Of a stretch of DNA of 64,000 nt, positions 9,973 through 19,591 are shown piece by piece. Location of the stretch: assembly GCF_900129615.1 (NCBI RefSeq), contig NZ_FQWI01000001.1, positions 372,001-436,000 of the forward strand, given 5' to 3'. Under the pieces are notes generated by a model. It was not told where the DNA came from, did not search any database, and saw only the letters and a program-made list of their open reading frames with translations. The translations under genes and the position numbers were made by a program. Position 1 is the stretch's first letter. Every line of letters starts with the position of its first letter. Source of the DNA: Pectobacterium carotovorum. GTDB lineage: Bacteria; Pseudomonadota; Gammaproteobacteria; Enterobacterales; Enterobacteriaceae.

Positions 9973-10965
9973 ATGGGGTGGTTACAACGGTTACGCATTG
10001 ATAAGTTCTTATTGGTTCTGATTCTGGTGGTGGTGACGGCGTCGATTCTTCCTGCTGAAGGCTCCGTGAAGGTTTTCTTTGAGCACCTGACAACCGCGGC
10101 GATTGCTCTGCTGTTCTTTATGCACGGTGCGAAGCTATCGCGTGAAGCGATTACCACCGGCATGGGGCACTGGCGTTTGCATCTGGTGGTATTTGCCAGC
10201 ACGTTTATTCTGTTCCCGCTGCTGGGAATAGGCATGAGCCTGCTGTCGCCAGTTGTGCTGACGCCAACCTTGTATCTGGGGTTCCTCTATCTGTGTGCGC
10301 TACCGGCGACAGTGCAGTCGGCGATTGCTTATACCTCAATGGCCGGTGGTAACGTCGCAGCGGCGATTTGTAGCGCTTCGGCATCCAGTATTTTGGGCGT
10401 ATTTCTCTCGCCGATTCTGGTCGGTTTGCTGATGCATACGCAAGGGGGAGAAACGGATACGCTGCACGCTATTGGCTCTATTATCATGCAGTTAATGGTG
10501 CCTTTCGTGATTGGTCATCTGTCTCGTCCGTTGATTGCCAAGTGGGTTGAACGTAACCGTAAGCTGATTAATATTACTGACCGGTCATCGATTCTTTTGG
10601 TGGTGTATGTCGCCTTCAGCGAAGCGGTTGTGCAGGGGATTTGGGGACAGATCAATGTCTGGTCATTGCTCGCCGTCGTCGGCTGTTCGATAGTGTTGCT
10701 AGCGATTGTTCTGGTGGTGAATACGCTGGTTGCCCGTAAGATGGGCTTTAATACCGCCGATGAAATCACCATCGTATTCTGCGGTTCGAAGAAGAGCTTG
10801 GCGAATGGGATCCCGATGGCAAACGTGCTGTTTCCTGCAGCCGCCGTCGGTGCGATGGTGCTGCCGCTGATGATTTTCCATCAAATTCAACTGATGGTCT
10901 GCGCTGCGCTGGCTCAGCGCTATGCCAAGCGGATAAACAAAGAACAGGATACGCCTCGTCAGTAA
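9973..10965 (+). CDS. yfeH: BASS-family transporter YfeH
   Basis: Inner-membrane carrier of the bile acid:sodium symporter superfamily, 330 residues with about ten hydrophobic helices. It closely resembles E. coli YfeH, including LTTAAIALLFFMHGAKLSRE near residue 40, CALPATVQSAIAYTSMAGGN near 115 and the conserved EITIVFCGSKKSLANGIPMA near 265. The substrate is not established. Alternative GTG (9964) and TTG (9967) starts exist; the ATG at 9973 is chosen because TAGGGGAAAGG then sits at workable spacing. A strong terminator follows. Confidence 0.88.
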   Translation: MGWLQRLRIDKFLLVLILVVVTASILPAEGSVKVFFEHLTTAAIALLFFMHGAKLSREAITTGMGHWRLHLVVFASTFILFPLLGIGMSLLSPVVLTPTLYLGFLYLCALPATVQSAIAYTSMAGGNVAAAICSASASSILGVFLSPILVGLLMHTQGGETDTLHAIGSIIMQLMVPFVIGHLSRPLIAKWVERNRKLINITDRSSILLVVYVAFSEAVVQGIWGQINVWSLLAVVGCSIVLLAIVLVVNTLVARKMGFNTADEITIVFCGSKKSLANGIPMANVLFPAAAVGAMVLPLMIFHQIQLMVCAALAQRYAKRINKEQDTPRQ

Positions 10966-10993
10966 GAGATTATCGGTCTCTCGCATCATGCAA

Positions 10994-11026
10994 AACGCCC
11001 TCGGTCTTACACAGGCCGAGGGCGTT
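10994..11026 (+). terminator. Rho-independent terminator after yfeH
   Basis: An 11-bp perfect stem, AACGCCCTCGG (10994-11004) with CCGAGGGCGTT (11016-11026), followed by GTCATTTGT. It lies 29 bp after the yfeH stop. Confidence 0.8.
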
Positions 11027-11209
11027 GTCATTTGTAACAAACACTTGTAACTACACGGAAACACAAAAAATAATCTATTACAGTGATAGTTTCATTGTGG
11101 TGTTACTTTTTTGTTGCGTTACGTTATAACAATAGTCGCTCATCGAGAGGTGTTGGCGATAGAGCAAGACACAGTTAATGATAATTATTATTTTGAGATC
11201 GAGGGAAAT

Positions 11210-11674
11210 ATGTTTAAAAAAACGGTGTTAACTTTAGCGATGTTAGGGACGCTGGCTTCTGCATCTGTGCAGGCTGCTCAGGGTGCACAATGCGTAAAAA
11301 CCAGTCAAAAAGAGATTGCGTCGTTATTTGACCGTTGGAATGCATCGCTGAAAACGGGCGATGCGAAGCAAGTTGCGAAAAACTATGCGTCAGACGCGGT
11401 GCTGCTGCCAACGCTGTCCGATCAACCGCGTACGACTGACGCAGAACGTATTGATTACTTCGAACATTTCCTGGCGAAAAAGCCAGTTGGTAAGATTGAC
11501 ACCAGCACGATCCGCATCGGCTGTAATAAGGCCGTTGATACCGGAACCTACACCTTTACATTCGGTGATGGTAGCGTAGCCAAAGCGCGCTATACCTACA
11601 CTTACGCTTGGGACGCGAAACAGAAGCAGTGGTTGATTACGTCGCACCACTCCTCAGCAAACCCAAGCAGCTGA
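11210..11674 (+). CDS. SgcJ/EcaC-family NTF2-like secreted protein
   Basis: Small protein of 154 residues with a Sec signal peptide (MFKKTVLTLAMLGTLASASV, cleavage near VQA|AQ) and an NTF2-like/SnoaL-type alpha+beta domain: SLFDRWNASLKTGDAKQVAKNYASDAVLL early, and a C-terminal YTYAWDAKQKQWLITSHHSS strand pair. This layout fits the SgcJ/EcaC family. The biochemical role is unknown. The ATG at 11210 is preceded by GAGGGA and gives the signal peptide; a longer upstream frame is not credible. It is monocistronic, with a strong terminator behind it. Confidence 0.85.
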   Translation: MFKKTVLTLAMLGTLASASVQAAQGAQCVKTSQKEIASLFDRWNASLKTGDAKQVAKNYASDAVLLPTLSDQPRTTDAERIDYFEHFLAKKPVGKIDTSTIRIGCNKAVDTGTYTFTFGDGSVAKARYTYTYAWDAKQKQWLITSHHSSANPSS

Positions 11675-11709
11675 TCTCTGTAATTTATCTTTAACAATTG
11701 CATATCAAG

Positions 11710-11735
11710 CGGCTAACAAAAGTTAGCCGTTTTTT
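11710..11735 (+). terminator. Rho-independent terminator after the EcaC-family gene
   Basis: Stem CGGCTAAC (11710-11717), loop AAAA, GTTAGCCG (11722-11729), then seven T residues. A textbook intrinsic terminator on the plus strand. Confidence 0.92.
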
Positions 11736-11753
11736 ATGGCTTGGAGATACACG

Positions 11754-12770
11754 CTACTGTGTGGCACCGCGTTTACGCAGAACCTTTTCACGCAGCAGCT
11801 GCTTTTCCTGCTCGCTGATAAACGCAATGTTCAGGCCATTTTCCTGCGCTTTGCGAGTTTCTACCGCTGTCAGGCCGGCAAGTGGGGCCGCGACTTCATA
11901 TTCGTGACGGATCTCTATGCCCTGAACGGCAGGATCGTCCGTGTTGATGGTGGCGGGGATTTCATAGCGCAGGAAGTGGACGAGCGGGTGCTTATCCAGT
12001 GATTCCACGGTGCTGGTTTGAATGTTAGAGGTCAGGCAGGATTCAATGCCGATCCCATGCTCCGCCATGTGTGTCATCAGGCGAGGATCGATAATGGCGG
12101 TGACGCCGTGTCCGATGCGCTCGGCACCCAGATGGTTAATCGCCTGCCAAATACTTTCCGGCCCGGCCGCTTCACCCGCGTGAACCGTGATGTGCCAGCC
12201 GGCATCGCGGGCTTGCCGGAAATGCGAAGTAAACTGCGCACCGGGGTAACCCAATTCATCACCTGCCAGATCGAGCGCAACGATGCGATCGCGCTGGGAC
12301 AGCAGGGCGTCCAGCTCTTGCTGGCAGGCTTCGGTGCCGAATGTCCGACTCATGATGCCAATCAGACGGATATCGGTATCGAAATCACGGCTGCCTGCGG
12401 TAATGCCATCGATCACCGCTTCAACCACGCCAGCAATCGGCAGCTTATGATTCATCGCCATATAGTAGGGAGAGAAACGCAGTTCTGCGTAATCCAGCCC
12501 GGCTTTCATGGCATCTTCAACGTTCTCGTAAGCCACGCGGCGGCAGGCATCCAGTGAACCGAGTACGGCCACACCCCAGTCGAGTTTTTGTAAAAAACTC
12601 AGTAAGTCAGGTTCGTTTTTGGTGACCTGAACGTGAGGTCGGAGTGCGTCAAGATCGTGGGCAGGTAACGCTATATTGTACTGGCGCCCTAGGTCCAGAA
12701 TACTCTGGGCGCGGATATTACCATCTAAATGGCGGTGGATATCCGTCAACGGCAGGAGTGAATCAATCAT
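11754..12770 (-). CDS. add: Adenosine deaminase
   Basis: Zinc enzyme that deaminates adenosine and deoxyadenosine to inosine forms in purine salvage. The 338-residue length is typical (E. coli Add 333). Metal and active-site motifs are in order: TDIHRHLDG near residue 9 (two His ligands), HAGEAAGP near 197 (His ligand and catalytic Glu), ERIGHG near 217, SCLTSNIQT near 245 and NTDDPAV near 277 (Asp ligand pair). It is convergent with the EcaC-family gene and divergent from nothing on its left; the next minus-strand gene lies about 120 nt upstream. Confidence 0.97.
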   Translation of the reverse strand: MIDSLLPLTDIHRHLDGNIRAQSILDLGRQYNIALPAHDLDALRPHVQVTKNEPDLLSFLQKLDWGVAVLGSLDACRRVAYENVEDAMKAGLDYAELRFSPYYMAMNHKLPIAGVVEAVIDGITAGSRDFDTDIRLIGIMSRTFGTEACQQELDALLSQRDRIVALDLAGDELGYPGAQFTSHFRQARDAGWHITVHAGEAAGPESIWQAINHLGAERIGHGVTAIIDPRLMTHMAEHGIGIESCLTSNIQTSTVESLDKHPLVHFLRYEIPATINTDDPAVQGIEIRHEYEVAAPLAGLTAVETRKAQENGLNIAFISEQEKQLLREKVLRKRGATQ

Positions 12771-12891
12771 AATGTTATTGTCTGATTACTGTTTTTCGTA
12801 CGACAAAGTATAAAAAGAAATCGTGGTAAATAGCCAACGGTTACCGCCGAAACTCAGCCACTCTGAACAATCATTGAGCAAAAACAACCTG

Positions 12892-13869
12892 TTATTGTTT
12901 TTCCTGCCCCATAGAACGGGCGTTCAACTTAGGGATTACCCGGATATAAATGAGTTCACTGAGCAATTCTACTAACGTTTGGCTGACGATCACGGCCGGA
13001 AGTAGCGGCAGTGCGCCCGGGATTGCCAACGCCAGCGGCAGAATAACCAGAGAGTTGCGCGTGCTGGCGCTAAAAGCGACGGCGCGCCCGCCAGCCGAAT
13101 CTAACCGGAATAGTTGGCTAGTGAACCAGCCGAGCAGCGGTGCCAGCAGCGCGAAGAGCAGGTAAAACGGCACCGCGAGTAACACCGACGCCCAGGTGGT
13201 GCGCAGTTGGGGAATGACCGCCGCAACGACGATAAACAGCACCAGAGCGGTAGCCGGAACGGGAAGATAGCCTAATGCATCCGCAAATGTCGACATCGTG
13301 CGCCGCCGCGCCGCTAGCGATTGCAGAAACGCGGCCAGCGCTAAAGGCAAGGCAATCAGCCAGATAAAGGCATCGATAAAGGGCGCAAAGGCGATGAGTC
13401 CGGCGGCGTCGTGGCCGAGAAATAGCGTCAGGTAGAAGGGCAAGACCAGCATTTGCAGCAACAGTAAAATAGGCGTTGCGGCCAACAGGCGGGCGGCATC
13501 TGCGCGCCCCAGGTGCGCGAATGTCACCACGTAGTCAATACAGGGGGCGAGTAACACCAATATGATGCCCAATTTCACCAGTGGGGCGGCGGGGAGAAAG
13601 GGCAACAGCGCTGCAACCAGCAAGGGAATCACGATGAAGTTGGCAGTCAGCAACGCGCCGATGAATCTGACCTGAGTGATGCTCTTTCCGATCGTGGTCA
13701 GCGGCACTTGCAGGAACGTGACAAACAGCATCAGTGCCAGCACTGGATTAATCACGACATCCAGTTGCTCCGTTCCTGGCAGCACCAGAGCTGTTGCCAC
13801 TGCCGCGATCACGGCAACAAAATAGATCGCGGCCTGATGGGCTTCCATGAAGGGTTTCAACGCGGACAT
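12892..13869 (-). CDS. Arsenic-resistance/BASS-type membrane transporter
   Basis: A 325-residue integral membrane protein with about ten hydrophobic helices, of the ACR3/bile acid:sodium symporter superfamily. Visible family segments are NPVLALMLFVTFLQVPL near residue 40, the LLAPCIDYVVTFAHLGRAD loop near 105 and STRNSLVILPLALAIP near 270, the last two resembling the cysteine-containing helix and discontinuous helix of ACR3-like carriers. Many such proteins are annotated as arsenic resistance proteins, but there is no arsR or arsC next to it, so the substrate is uncertain. It is a second, distant member of the superfamily besides yfeH. Confidence 0.75.
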   Translation of the reverse strand: MSALKPFMEAHQAAIYFVAVIAAVATALVLPGTEQLDVVINPVLALMLFVTFLQVPLTTIGKSITQVRFIGALLTANFIVIPLLVAALLPFLPAAPLVKLGIILVLLAPCIDYVVTFAHLGRADAARLLAATPILLLLQMLVLPFYLTLFLGHDAAGLIAFAPFIDAFIWLIALPLALAAFLQSLAARRRTMSTFADALGYLPVPATALVLFIVVAAVIPQLRTTWASVLLAVPFYLLFALLAPLLGWFTSQLFRLDSAGGRAVAFSASTRNSLVILPLALAIPGALPLLPAVIVSQTLVELLSELIYIRVIPKLNARSMGQEKQ

Positions 13870-13967
13870 GGTGTTATCTCAAAATCAAACTGGAGAGGTA
13901 GGGCAGGAAAAACGGTGGCGGCAAGTGCGGCCACCGTGTGTTTTAGCACGTCATACGATGTGCTGAC

Positions 13968-15527
13968 TTATTGCGCCGGTGGTGTGACGGGTTCTTCCTG
14001 TGCGCCAGGCAGAGACTCTTCACCTTGTTCCGTTGGAACGGAGAAATACGGTGCGATGAAATCAGCCAGTGCTATTTTGTTGCCGTTGAAATCAATTTGA
14101 CCATCGGCATAGTGCAGTGAACTGGTAATGGCGTTGTCTTTTGTGACGCTCAGTTGGTTACCCTCACCAATCTGGGCCATCATTTCAACCTGTTGTTTCG
14201 CCATGTCAGCAAGCTGCTTTTGCTCTTCATCGTTCGCCGGTTTCGGCCCTGCTTGTACCATTAGCTCTGCCAGCATATCCAGCGGAACATTGAGTTTGGC
14301 ATCGAGTTTTTTGACCGACTGACGAATAATTTTTTCTTCATCCGACAGGGTGGCATCGTTCGCTTTATCTGTGCTCTGCAACGGATCGGTTAAATCCAGC
14401 GCCAGCGTGAACGTGCCTTCACCTTTACTGTTTTTCCAACTGATCGGGGAGATCGCAATGCTTGGGTTGCCTTTCAGCAACTGTGGCAGATATTGCAGAA
14501 CCGACATGGCAACGTCATGCTGATAAGCGTCAGGATCGATAGCGGTCGGATCCTGCAACAGTTTCTGCACTTTTTCCTGATAGGCGGTGAGGAACTGTTT
14601 GGTACCCGCGCCGTCAAGCTGTGAAATGGACATGCTGACGTTACCAGAGCCCAGGTTGCGATCGCCAATGATTAACGATCCCAGCGTTACGGACATTTTG
14701 CCTGCCAGATTTTTGTCGTCTTCCGTTGCGCTACTTTTCAGGGAGAAATCGTTCAACGTAACGGGATCGCCGCCTTCTACGGTAAACGTCATCGCTTTGA
14801 AGGACAGATTACCATCGCCTAAATCAAGATCGAATTTGCCTTTTTGATTGGTGCCTTTGATGGAGAAATCGGTGAGATCGACGTTCTCTGTTTGGCCCCA
14901 GGCATTTTTCCTTTCCATCTTCACGCTGCTGATGGTGGTATCCAGCTTACTGCTGCGCAGGTCGTGCCCGATATCCACCAAGGCTTGCGCGCCGCTGAAG
15001 GAAAATTTCTGTTCTGGCGACTGATGATCAATAGGGGCCAGCGTAACGAGTGACTGCGTATCACCGCTGTAAGCGACGCGAGTTTCGGCCGTAAAGAACG
15101 GCTTATCTTTCGTCAGCTCAAACCAGGCTTTGATGGCGGGTGTGTTGGCCAACTCGGTATGGACAGATGCCATCGCCGGAGCGAGGTTGAATTTCTTGAG
15201 CTGTGCTAGCGGGAACGGCCCGTGAGACACGGTTTCGTTGAAGACAAGTTCTTCACCGGGCGCAAGGATCTTCGCGCCTTCTGCTGTGCCTATCGAGCCA
15301 TCCGCTTGCAGCACATAGGATAGCGTACTGCTGAATACGCCACCCTGGTAGTCGCGATAGACCACTTTCAGGCCCGCGTTCGGGTAGGCTTGCTTGAGCT
15401 TGGTATTCAGCGTATCGGTAAAACCATCAATTTGCTGAGCCATCTGTTTGCCGGTGTACCAGGAGGCGCCGGTCCAGACTGCACCCAGAGCAACAATAAC
15501 GCCTACGGCGACTAACGACTTCTTCAT
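13968..15527 (-). CDS. ydgA: YdgA-family (DUF945) envelope protein
   Basis: A 519-residue protein with a single N-terminal hydrophobic anchor or uncleaved signal (KKSLVAVGVIVALGAVWTGA) and a long domain of the DUF945 type, rich in beta-strand alternation (VVYRDYQGGVFSSTLSYVLQ, KMSVTLGSLIIGDRNLGSG). It resembles E. coli YdgA and sits next to manA as in E. coli. The function is unknown; it is expected to face the periplasm. The C-terminus ends in a short acidic/proline stretch (EESLPGAQEEPVTPPAQ). It is read in the same direction as manA, about 90 nt downstream. Confidence 0.88.
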   Translation of the reverse strand: MKKSLVAVGVIVALGAVWTGASWYTGKQMAQQIDGFTDTLNTKLKQAYPNAGLKVVYRDYQGGVFSSTLSYVLQADGSIGTAEGAKILAPGEELVFNETVSHGPFPLAQLKKFNLAPAMASVHTELANTPAIKAWFELTKDKPFFTAETRVAYSGDTQSLVTLAPIDHQSPEQKFSFSGAQALVDIGHDLRSSKLDTTISSVKMERKNAWGQTENVDLTDFSIKGTNQKGKFDLDLGDGNLSFKAMTFTVEGGDPVTLNDFSLKSSATEDDKNLAGKMSVTLGSLIIGDRNLGSGNVSMSISQLDGAGTKQFLTAYQEKVQKLLQDPTAIDPDAYQHDVAMSVLQYLPQLLKGNPSIAISPISWKNSKGEGTFTLALDLTDPLQSTDKANDATLSDEEKIIRQSVKKLDAKLNVPLDMLAELMVQAGPKPANDEEQKQLADMAKQQVEMMAQIGEGNQLSVTKDNAITSSLHYADGQIDFNGNKIALADFIAPYFSVPTEQGEESLPGAQEEPVTPPAQ

Positions 15528-15615
15528 TTTTATTCATCCTTTAGTAAAAAAATGCGCGTTTTCAACGCGAAACGCTGGCAGCTTACCCAGAGATAACTGC
15601 GGCGTATGGAACAAG

Positions 15616-16788
15616 TTATCGGTTAAATACGCGAGCGAGACGCCCCTGTCCCTCAACCGTTATCGGTGACTCACTGGCTGAAATGAAGCAGGACTCTCCC
15701 GGACGTAGCGAGATCCGCTGCTCATTTTTTTGCAGGACGGCATCGCCGTCAATACAAAATACAATGGCGGCACTGTTCTGGCTGAGCGTCTGTGGGCTCT
15801 GGCTCAGTTCGTGCAGCGAAAAAGCAAAATCCTCAACAGGAATCGGGAAGCTGAGTTCATTACCCTGTCGGTGTGGTGTCGTGAGCAGTTGGTTTGCGGG
15901 TTTGGCTTCGAACACGACATTATCCAGTAGCTCTGGAATATCAATGTATTTCGGCGTTAACCCAGCACGCAGCACGTTATCCGAATTCGCCATGACTTCT
16001 AATGCTACGCCTTTCAGATAAGCATGCGGCGTTTGTGCAAACAGGAACATGGCTTCGCCGGGTTGAAGCGTAATAACGTTCAGCAGCAGAGGGGAGAACA
16101 ATCCGCTGTCGTCGGAATAATATTGTGTGATCGCGCGGATGGTCGCCCAAGGCTCGTCATTTTGACTATTTAGCGCGGCCTTCAAGACGCCGAGCGCACG
16201 CGATTTTTGCTCACCTTCCATACTCAGCAGGTTGGTGAAGAGCATGGCGAGATTCTTCGCGTCGGGCTGTTGTAAAAAGGCGGTGATTGACGGATGTGCA
16301 CCGGCAACCGGCTCCAGCAACTGCACAATTTCAGATAATTCCCGGAACCCATTCATGGCCTGAAAGGGCGTTAATGCGTAGACCAATTCCGGTTTGTGAT
16401 TGGCATCTTTGTAGTTTCTTTCGGCTGCATCGAGCGGGATGCCCGCGGCATTTTCTTTCGCAAAGCCTTGTTCTGCCGACGATTTACTGGGATGAACCTG
16501 AATGGAAAGGGGCTGTTCCGCGCACAAGACCTTAAATAAAAAGGGCAATTCGCCAAAACGTTGCGCGATCGTTGCGCCAAGATGGGCGGTCGCGTCTTCG
16601 GCAATCACGTCTCGCAGGCTGCGGGTGTTGCCTTTTTCATCAATAATCGCCGAACTGCTTTTAGGATGGGCACCCATCCAAAGTTCTGCCATCGGTAAAT
16701 CGTTAGGGTTATCAATGCCATATAGCTCAGTTAAGGCGTGCTTGCTGCCCCAGGCGTAGTGCTGGACGCAATTGAGCATTTTTTGCAT
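15616..16788 (-). CDS. manA: Mannose-6-phosphate isomerase, class I
   Basis: Cytoplasmic zinc enzyme interconverting mannose-6-phosphate and fructose-6-phosphate. The 390 residues match the class I enzyme. Zinc ligands are in LSIQVHPSK (Gln and His, near residue 96), HKPELVYAL (Glu, near 133) and FAQTPHAYLKG (His, near 254); the catalytic Arg region lies in SDNVLRAGLTPKY near 270. It is convergent with nothing and lies back to back with fumC, as in E. coli. It supplies mannose residues for surface polysaccharide as well as catabolism. Confidence 0.96.
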   Translation of the reverse strand: MQKMLNCVQHYAWGSKHALTELYGIDNPNDLPMAELWMGAHPKSSSAIIDEKGNTRSLRDVIAEDATAHLGATIAQRFGELPFLFKVLCAEQPLSIQVHPSKSSAEQGFAKENAAGIPLDAAERNYKDANHKPELVYALTPFQAMNGFRELSEIVQLLEPVAGAHPSITAFLQQPDAKNLAMLFTNLLSMEGEQKSRALGVLKAALNSQNDEPWATIRAITQYYSDDSGLFSPLLLNVITLQPGEAMFLFAQTPHAYLKGVALEVMANSDNVLRAGLTPKYIDIPELLDNVVFEAKPANQLLTTPHRQGNELSFPIPVEDFAFSLHELSQSPQTLSQNSAAIVFCIDGDAVLQKNEQRISLRPGESCFISASESPITVEGQGRLARVFNR

Positions 16789-17027
16789 GTCGGCTCCCTG
16801 CTATTACATTAATTGTTAATTTCTGTGATGCTGGCTGTTAATTACCTGAGTGATTATGAATACACTGCATCTTCTTCGCTTCATGGTAATGTTTTATGTA
16901 GCGCGATACCAGACAGTGTTAGTAGACCAATAAGCGTGATAAGGCCAGCGAGTGTTATCAGAATAGGCCCAGCGATGTGATTCGATGTCTTCTACTAGTT
17001 GAATGTGTATTTTAAGGAGGAAAGGTA

Positions 17028-18425
17028 ATGAGCACGACGCGTAGTGAAAAAGACTCAATGGGACCGATTGATGTTCCTGCTGAACGGTTATGGGGCGCAC
17101 AAACGCAACGATCGCTGGAACACTTCCGTATTTCTGAAGAGAAAATGCCACGTGCCCTGATTTATGCGCTGGCACAAACCAAACGAGCGGCAGCCCGCGT
17201 CAACATGGATCTCACGCTTCTGCCTGCCGATCGGGGAAATGCGATTATTCAGGCGGCGGACGAAGTGTTGGCAGGCCAGCATGCCGAGGAGTTCCCGTTA
17301 GCGATCTGGCAGACGGGGTCTGGCACGCAAAGCAATATGAATATGAACGAGGTGTTGGCCAACCGCGCCAGTGAACTGCTGGGGGGAGAGCGGGGCAACA
17401 ATCGGCTGGTTCACCCCAATGATGATGTCAACAAAAGTCAGAGTTCCAACGACGTCTTCCCGACGGCGATGCATGTCGCGGCCGTAGTGGCGATCAACGA
17501 ACACCTGATTCCTGAGTTGAAAGCGCTGCACGCCACGCTGGCGTCCAAGGCGGAGCAGTTTAAGGATATCGTCAAGATCGGCCGTACGCATTTACAGGAT
17601 GCCACGCCACTGACGCTGGGGCAGGAAATCTCCGGCTGGGCCGCGATGTTGCAGCATAATCTGAAGCATATCGAGAACAGCGTGCCGCACATTTGTGAGT
17701 TGGCGCTGGGCGGTACTGCTGTCGGAACAGGGCTAAACACGCATCCTGAATACGCGGTGCGCGTGGCGGCGGAACTGGCGAAACTAACCGGTCAGCCGTT
17801 TATCACCTCGCCGAATAAATTCGAAGCGCTGGCGACCTGTGATGCGTTGGTTCACGGGCATGGTGCTTTGAAGGGGCTGGCTGCATCGTTAATGAAGATT
17901 GCTAACGATGTACGCTGGCTGGCGTCTGGTCCGCGCTGTGGTATCGGCGAGCTGAGTATTCCCGAAAATGAACCGGGTAGTTCCATCATGCCGGGCAAGG
18001 TCAACCCGACCCAGTGTGAAGCACTGACGATGCTGTGTTGCCAGGTGATGGGTAACGATGTCGCGGTGAATATCGGCGGGGCGTCTGGTAACTTTGAGCT
18101 GAACGTGTATCGCCCTATGGTGATTCATAATTTCCTGCAATCGATTCGTTTGCTGGCTGATGGCATGAAGAGCTTCGATGAGCACTGTGCGGTGGGGATT
18201 GAACCGAACCACGATCGCATCACTCAGTTGCTGAACGAATCGCTGATGCTGGTGACCGCGCTCAACACGCATATTGGCTATGACAAAGCAGCAGAAATTG
18301 CCAAAAAAGCGCACAAAGAAGGGCTGACGCTGAAGGCGGCTGCGCTCAAACTGAACTACCTCACAGAAGCACAGTTTGATGAGTGGGTTCGACCGGAAGA
18401 GATGGTCGGTAGCCTGAAAAAGTAA
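17028..18425 (+). CDS. fumC: Fumarate hydratase class II
   Basis: Iron-independent homotetrameric fumarase of the TCA cycle, interconverting fumarate and malate. Length 465 is canonical (E. coli 467). Key segments: [13 protein letters not shown] near residue 98, [16 protein letters not shown] near 185 (catalytic His) and the superfamily signature [13 protein letters not shown] near 317. A strong AAGGAGG ribosome site precedes the ATG. It is convergent with tus, as in E. coli, with an intrinsic terminator between. Confidence 0.98.
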   Translation: MSTTRSEKDSMGPIDVPAERLWGAQTQRSLEHFRISEEKMPRALIYALAQTKRAAARVNMDLTLLPADRGNAIIQAADEVLAGQHAEEFPLAIWQTGSGTQSNMNMNEVLANRASELLGGERGNNRLVHPNDDVNKSQSSNDVFPTAMHVAAVVAINEHLIPELKALHATLASKAEQFKDIVKIGRTHLQDATPLTLGQEISGWAAMLQHNLKHIENSVPHICELALGGTAVGTGLNTHPEYAVRVAAELAKLTGQPFITSPNKFEALATCDALVHGHGALKGLAASLMKIANDVRWLASGPRCGIGELSIPENEPGSSIMPGKVNPTQCEALTMLCCQVMGNDVAVNIGGASGNFELNVYRPMVIHNFLQSIRLLADGMKSFDEHCAVGIEPNHDRITQLLNESLMLVTALNTHIGYDKAAEIAKKAHKEGLTLKAAALKLNYLTEAQFDEWVRPEEMVGSLKK

Positions 18426-18453
18426 TAGCGCGGTAGTCAGCGTTTTATCCTAT

Positions 18454-18485
18454 AGCCTGCCGGTGTTTACCCGCAGGCTTTTTCT
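18454..18485 (+). terminator. Rho-independent terminator after fumC
   Basis: Stem AGCCTGC (18454-18460) with GCAGGCT (18473-18479), followed by TTTTTCTTTTT. It overlaps the region just downstream of the convergent tus gene. Confidence 0.85.
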
Positions 18486-18488
18486 TTT

Positions 18489-19424
18489 TCATTCCGGTGC
18501 ATCGGTATACAGGTGCAAACGTGGAATGAGCAGGCGAAGCTCGGCCGCTTTAGGTTTGTGCTTATGCTTGATGTTGTTGGCGTCATAAGGATTGAGTTCG
18601 CCGATAATGGGCACGTCGCAGCCATATTCCTGCTGACAAAGCACGAGCAGAGGGGACGGGCAGGGATGCTGAATCTGTTTCTGCTGTTCGGGATACCATA
18701 CTCGCGCGATGGGCTGCACTTTTACCGGCCGTTTGATTTTCAAAACGGCGTCTTCCGGCAGTGACAATACCGCGTCTCTCTCCTGCTCGACATGCTCAAT
18801 CCACTGCGCTTTGGTATACGGTGCCGCGTTTTTTGCCGCATTCAGGCTTTTGGTCAGTTTCTCCAATAGCTCCACACGTGTCATGTTCTTGATGATGTGC
18901 TTATTCGCCCAGCCAAAGCGGACTGACGCCGGGTTGGTTATGAGCATCAACGAACGATAAGCACTCAGCGTGATCAACCCTTTTAAATGCGTGTGGACGA
19001 ACTCAAAGCGTTGTTCCGGTTCCAGCCCTGATTCGACGGTAATAATCTGCTCCAGCTCTTTTTTCAGCGCATTAATTTCCGCAATGAGTGAGTCTGCCTG
19101 CTGATACTGTATAGCGTTGACGGAAAAACAGAGTGCGCCCGGCAAACGGATCGCGCTTTTGCTGCTGAGCGTTTCTGGATAGTGGTGAATGAAAAGACGC
19201 TGAAAATGGGCTAGCCCTTTATCGCGAGCCTCTTGTCCAACGTACTGCGTGACGGCGATATGCTCGATAGGGTCATGCTCCGTTCCTTTTTCCACATGGG
19301 GAAGGGAATAGACGCGACCAACTAGCAGCCGATATTCGGCAAACTGTTGTTGCATCAGAGCCAGCTTGGTCTCTAACGTTTGGAAACAGCGGTTCATGCG
19401 ATCGATTAGCGCGTAGCGATTCAT
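18489..19424 (-). CDS. tus: Replication terminus site-binding protein Tus
   Basis: Monomeric Ter-binding protein that stops the replicative helicase in one orientation. The 311-residue length fits Tus (309 in E. coli). Sequence hallmarks include the N-terminal MNRYALIDRMNRCFQTLETKL, the central RFGWANKHIIKNMTR segment near residue 165 (E. coli Tus carries His144 and Arg198 among its Ter contacts; exact equivalents need alignment) and the C-terminal RLLIPRLHLYTD. A frame extension reaches 19526, but it would run through the Ter site; the ATG at 19424 is the expected start. It is convergent with fumC as in E. coli and probably autorepressed through the Ter site 12 bp upstream. Confidence 0.95.
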   Translation of the reverse strand: MNRYALIDRMNRCFQTLETKLALMQQQFAEYRLLVGRVYSLPHVEKGTEHDPIEHIAVTQYVGQEARDKGLAHFQRLFIHHYPETLSSKSAIRLPGALCFSVNAIQYQQADSLIAEINALKKELEQIITVESGLEPEQRFEFVHTHLKGLITLSAYRSLMLITNPASVRFGWANKHIIKNMTRVELLEKLTKSLNAAKNAAPYTKAQWIEHVEQERDAVLSLPEDAVLKIKRPVKVQPIARVWYPEQQKQIQHPCPSPLLVLCQQEYGCDVPIIGELNPYDANNIKHKHKPKAAELRLLIPRLHLYTDAPE

Positions 19425-19435
19425 AGTCAGATTTA

Positions 19436-19458
19436 TTTTAGTTACAACATACTTATCT
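19436..19458 (-). promoter_or_regulatory. Ter replication-fork arrest site (TerB-like) upstream of tus
   Basis: The minus strand reads AAGTATGTTGTAACTAAA within these bounds, matching E. coli TerB through the core AGTATGTTGTAACTAAA. It ends 12 bp before the tus start, the same position as TerB, where Tus binding also represses tus. From the known polarity, with the conserved G-C(6) end as the blocking face, it should stop forks entering from the high-coordinate side and let those from the low-coordinate side pass. Confidence 0.93.
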
Positions 19459-19591
19459 TTATACTGATAAATGAACACTTCAGCAATCGTGATCGTCATT
19501 ATTTCAAGCAGGGTTGACGGGAACATCGAGGGAGTAGGAAGGTACTACTCGGAGTTTACCTGATTCAGGCAAACTCCGGTAAGAAAGGGGT

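Noticed and set aside
11042-11060. Ter-like sequence CTTGTAACTACAC in the EcaC upstream gap
   Set aside because: It matches the Ter core at nine positions but lacks the conserved G-C(6) end and flanking GTATG bases, so it is not expected to bind Tus.
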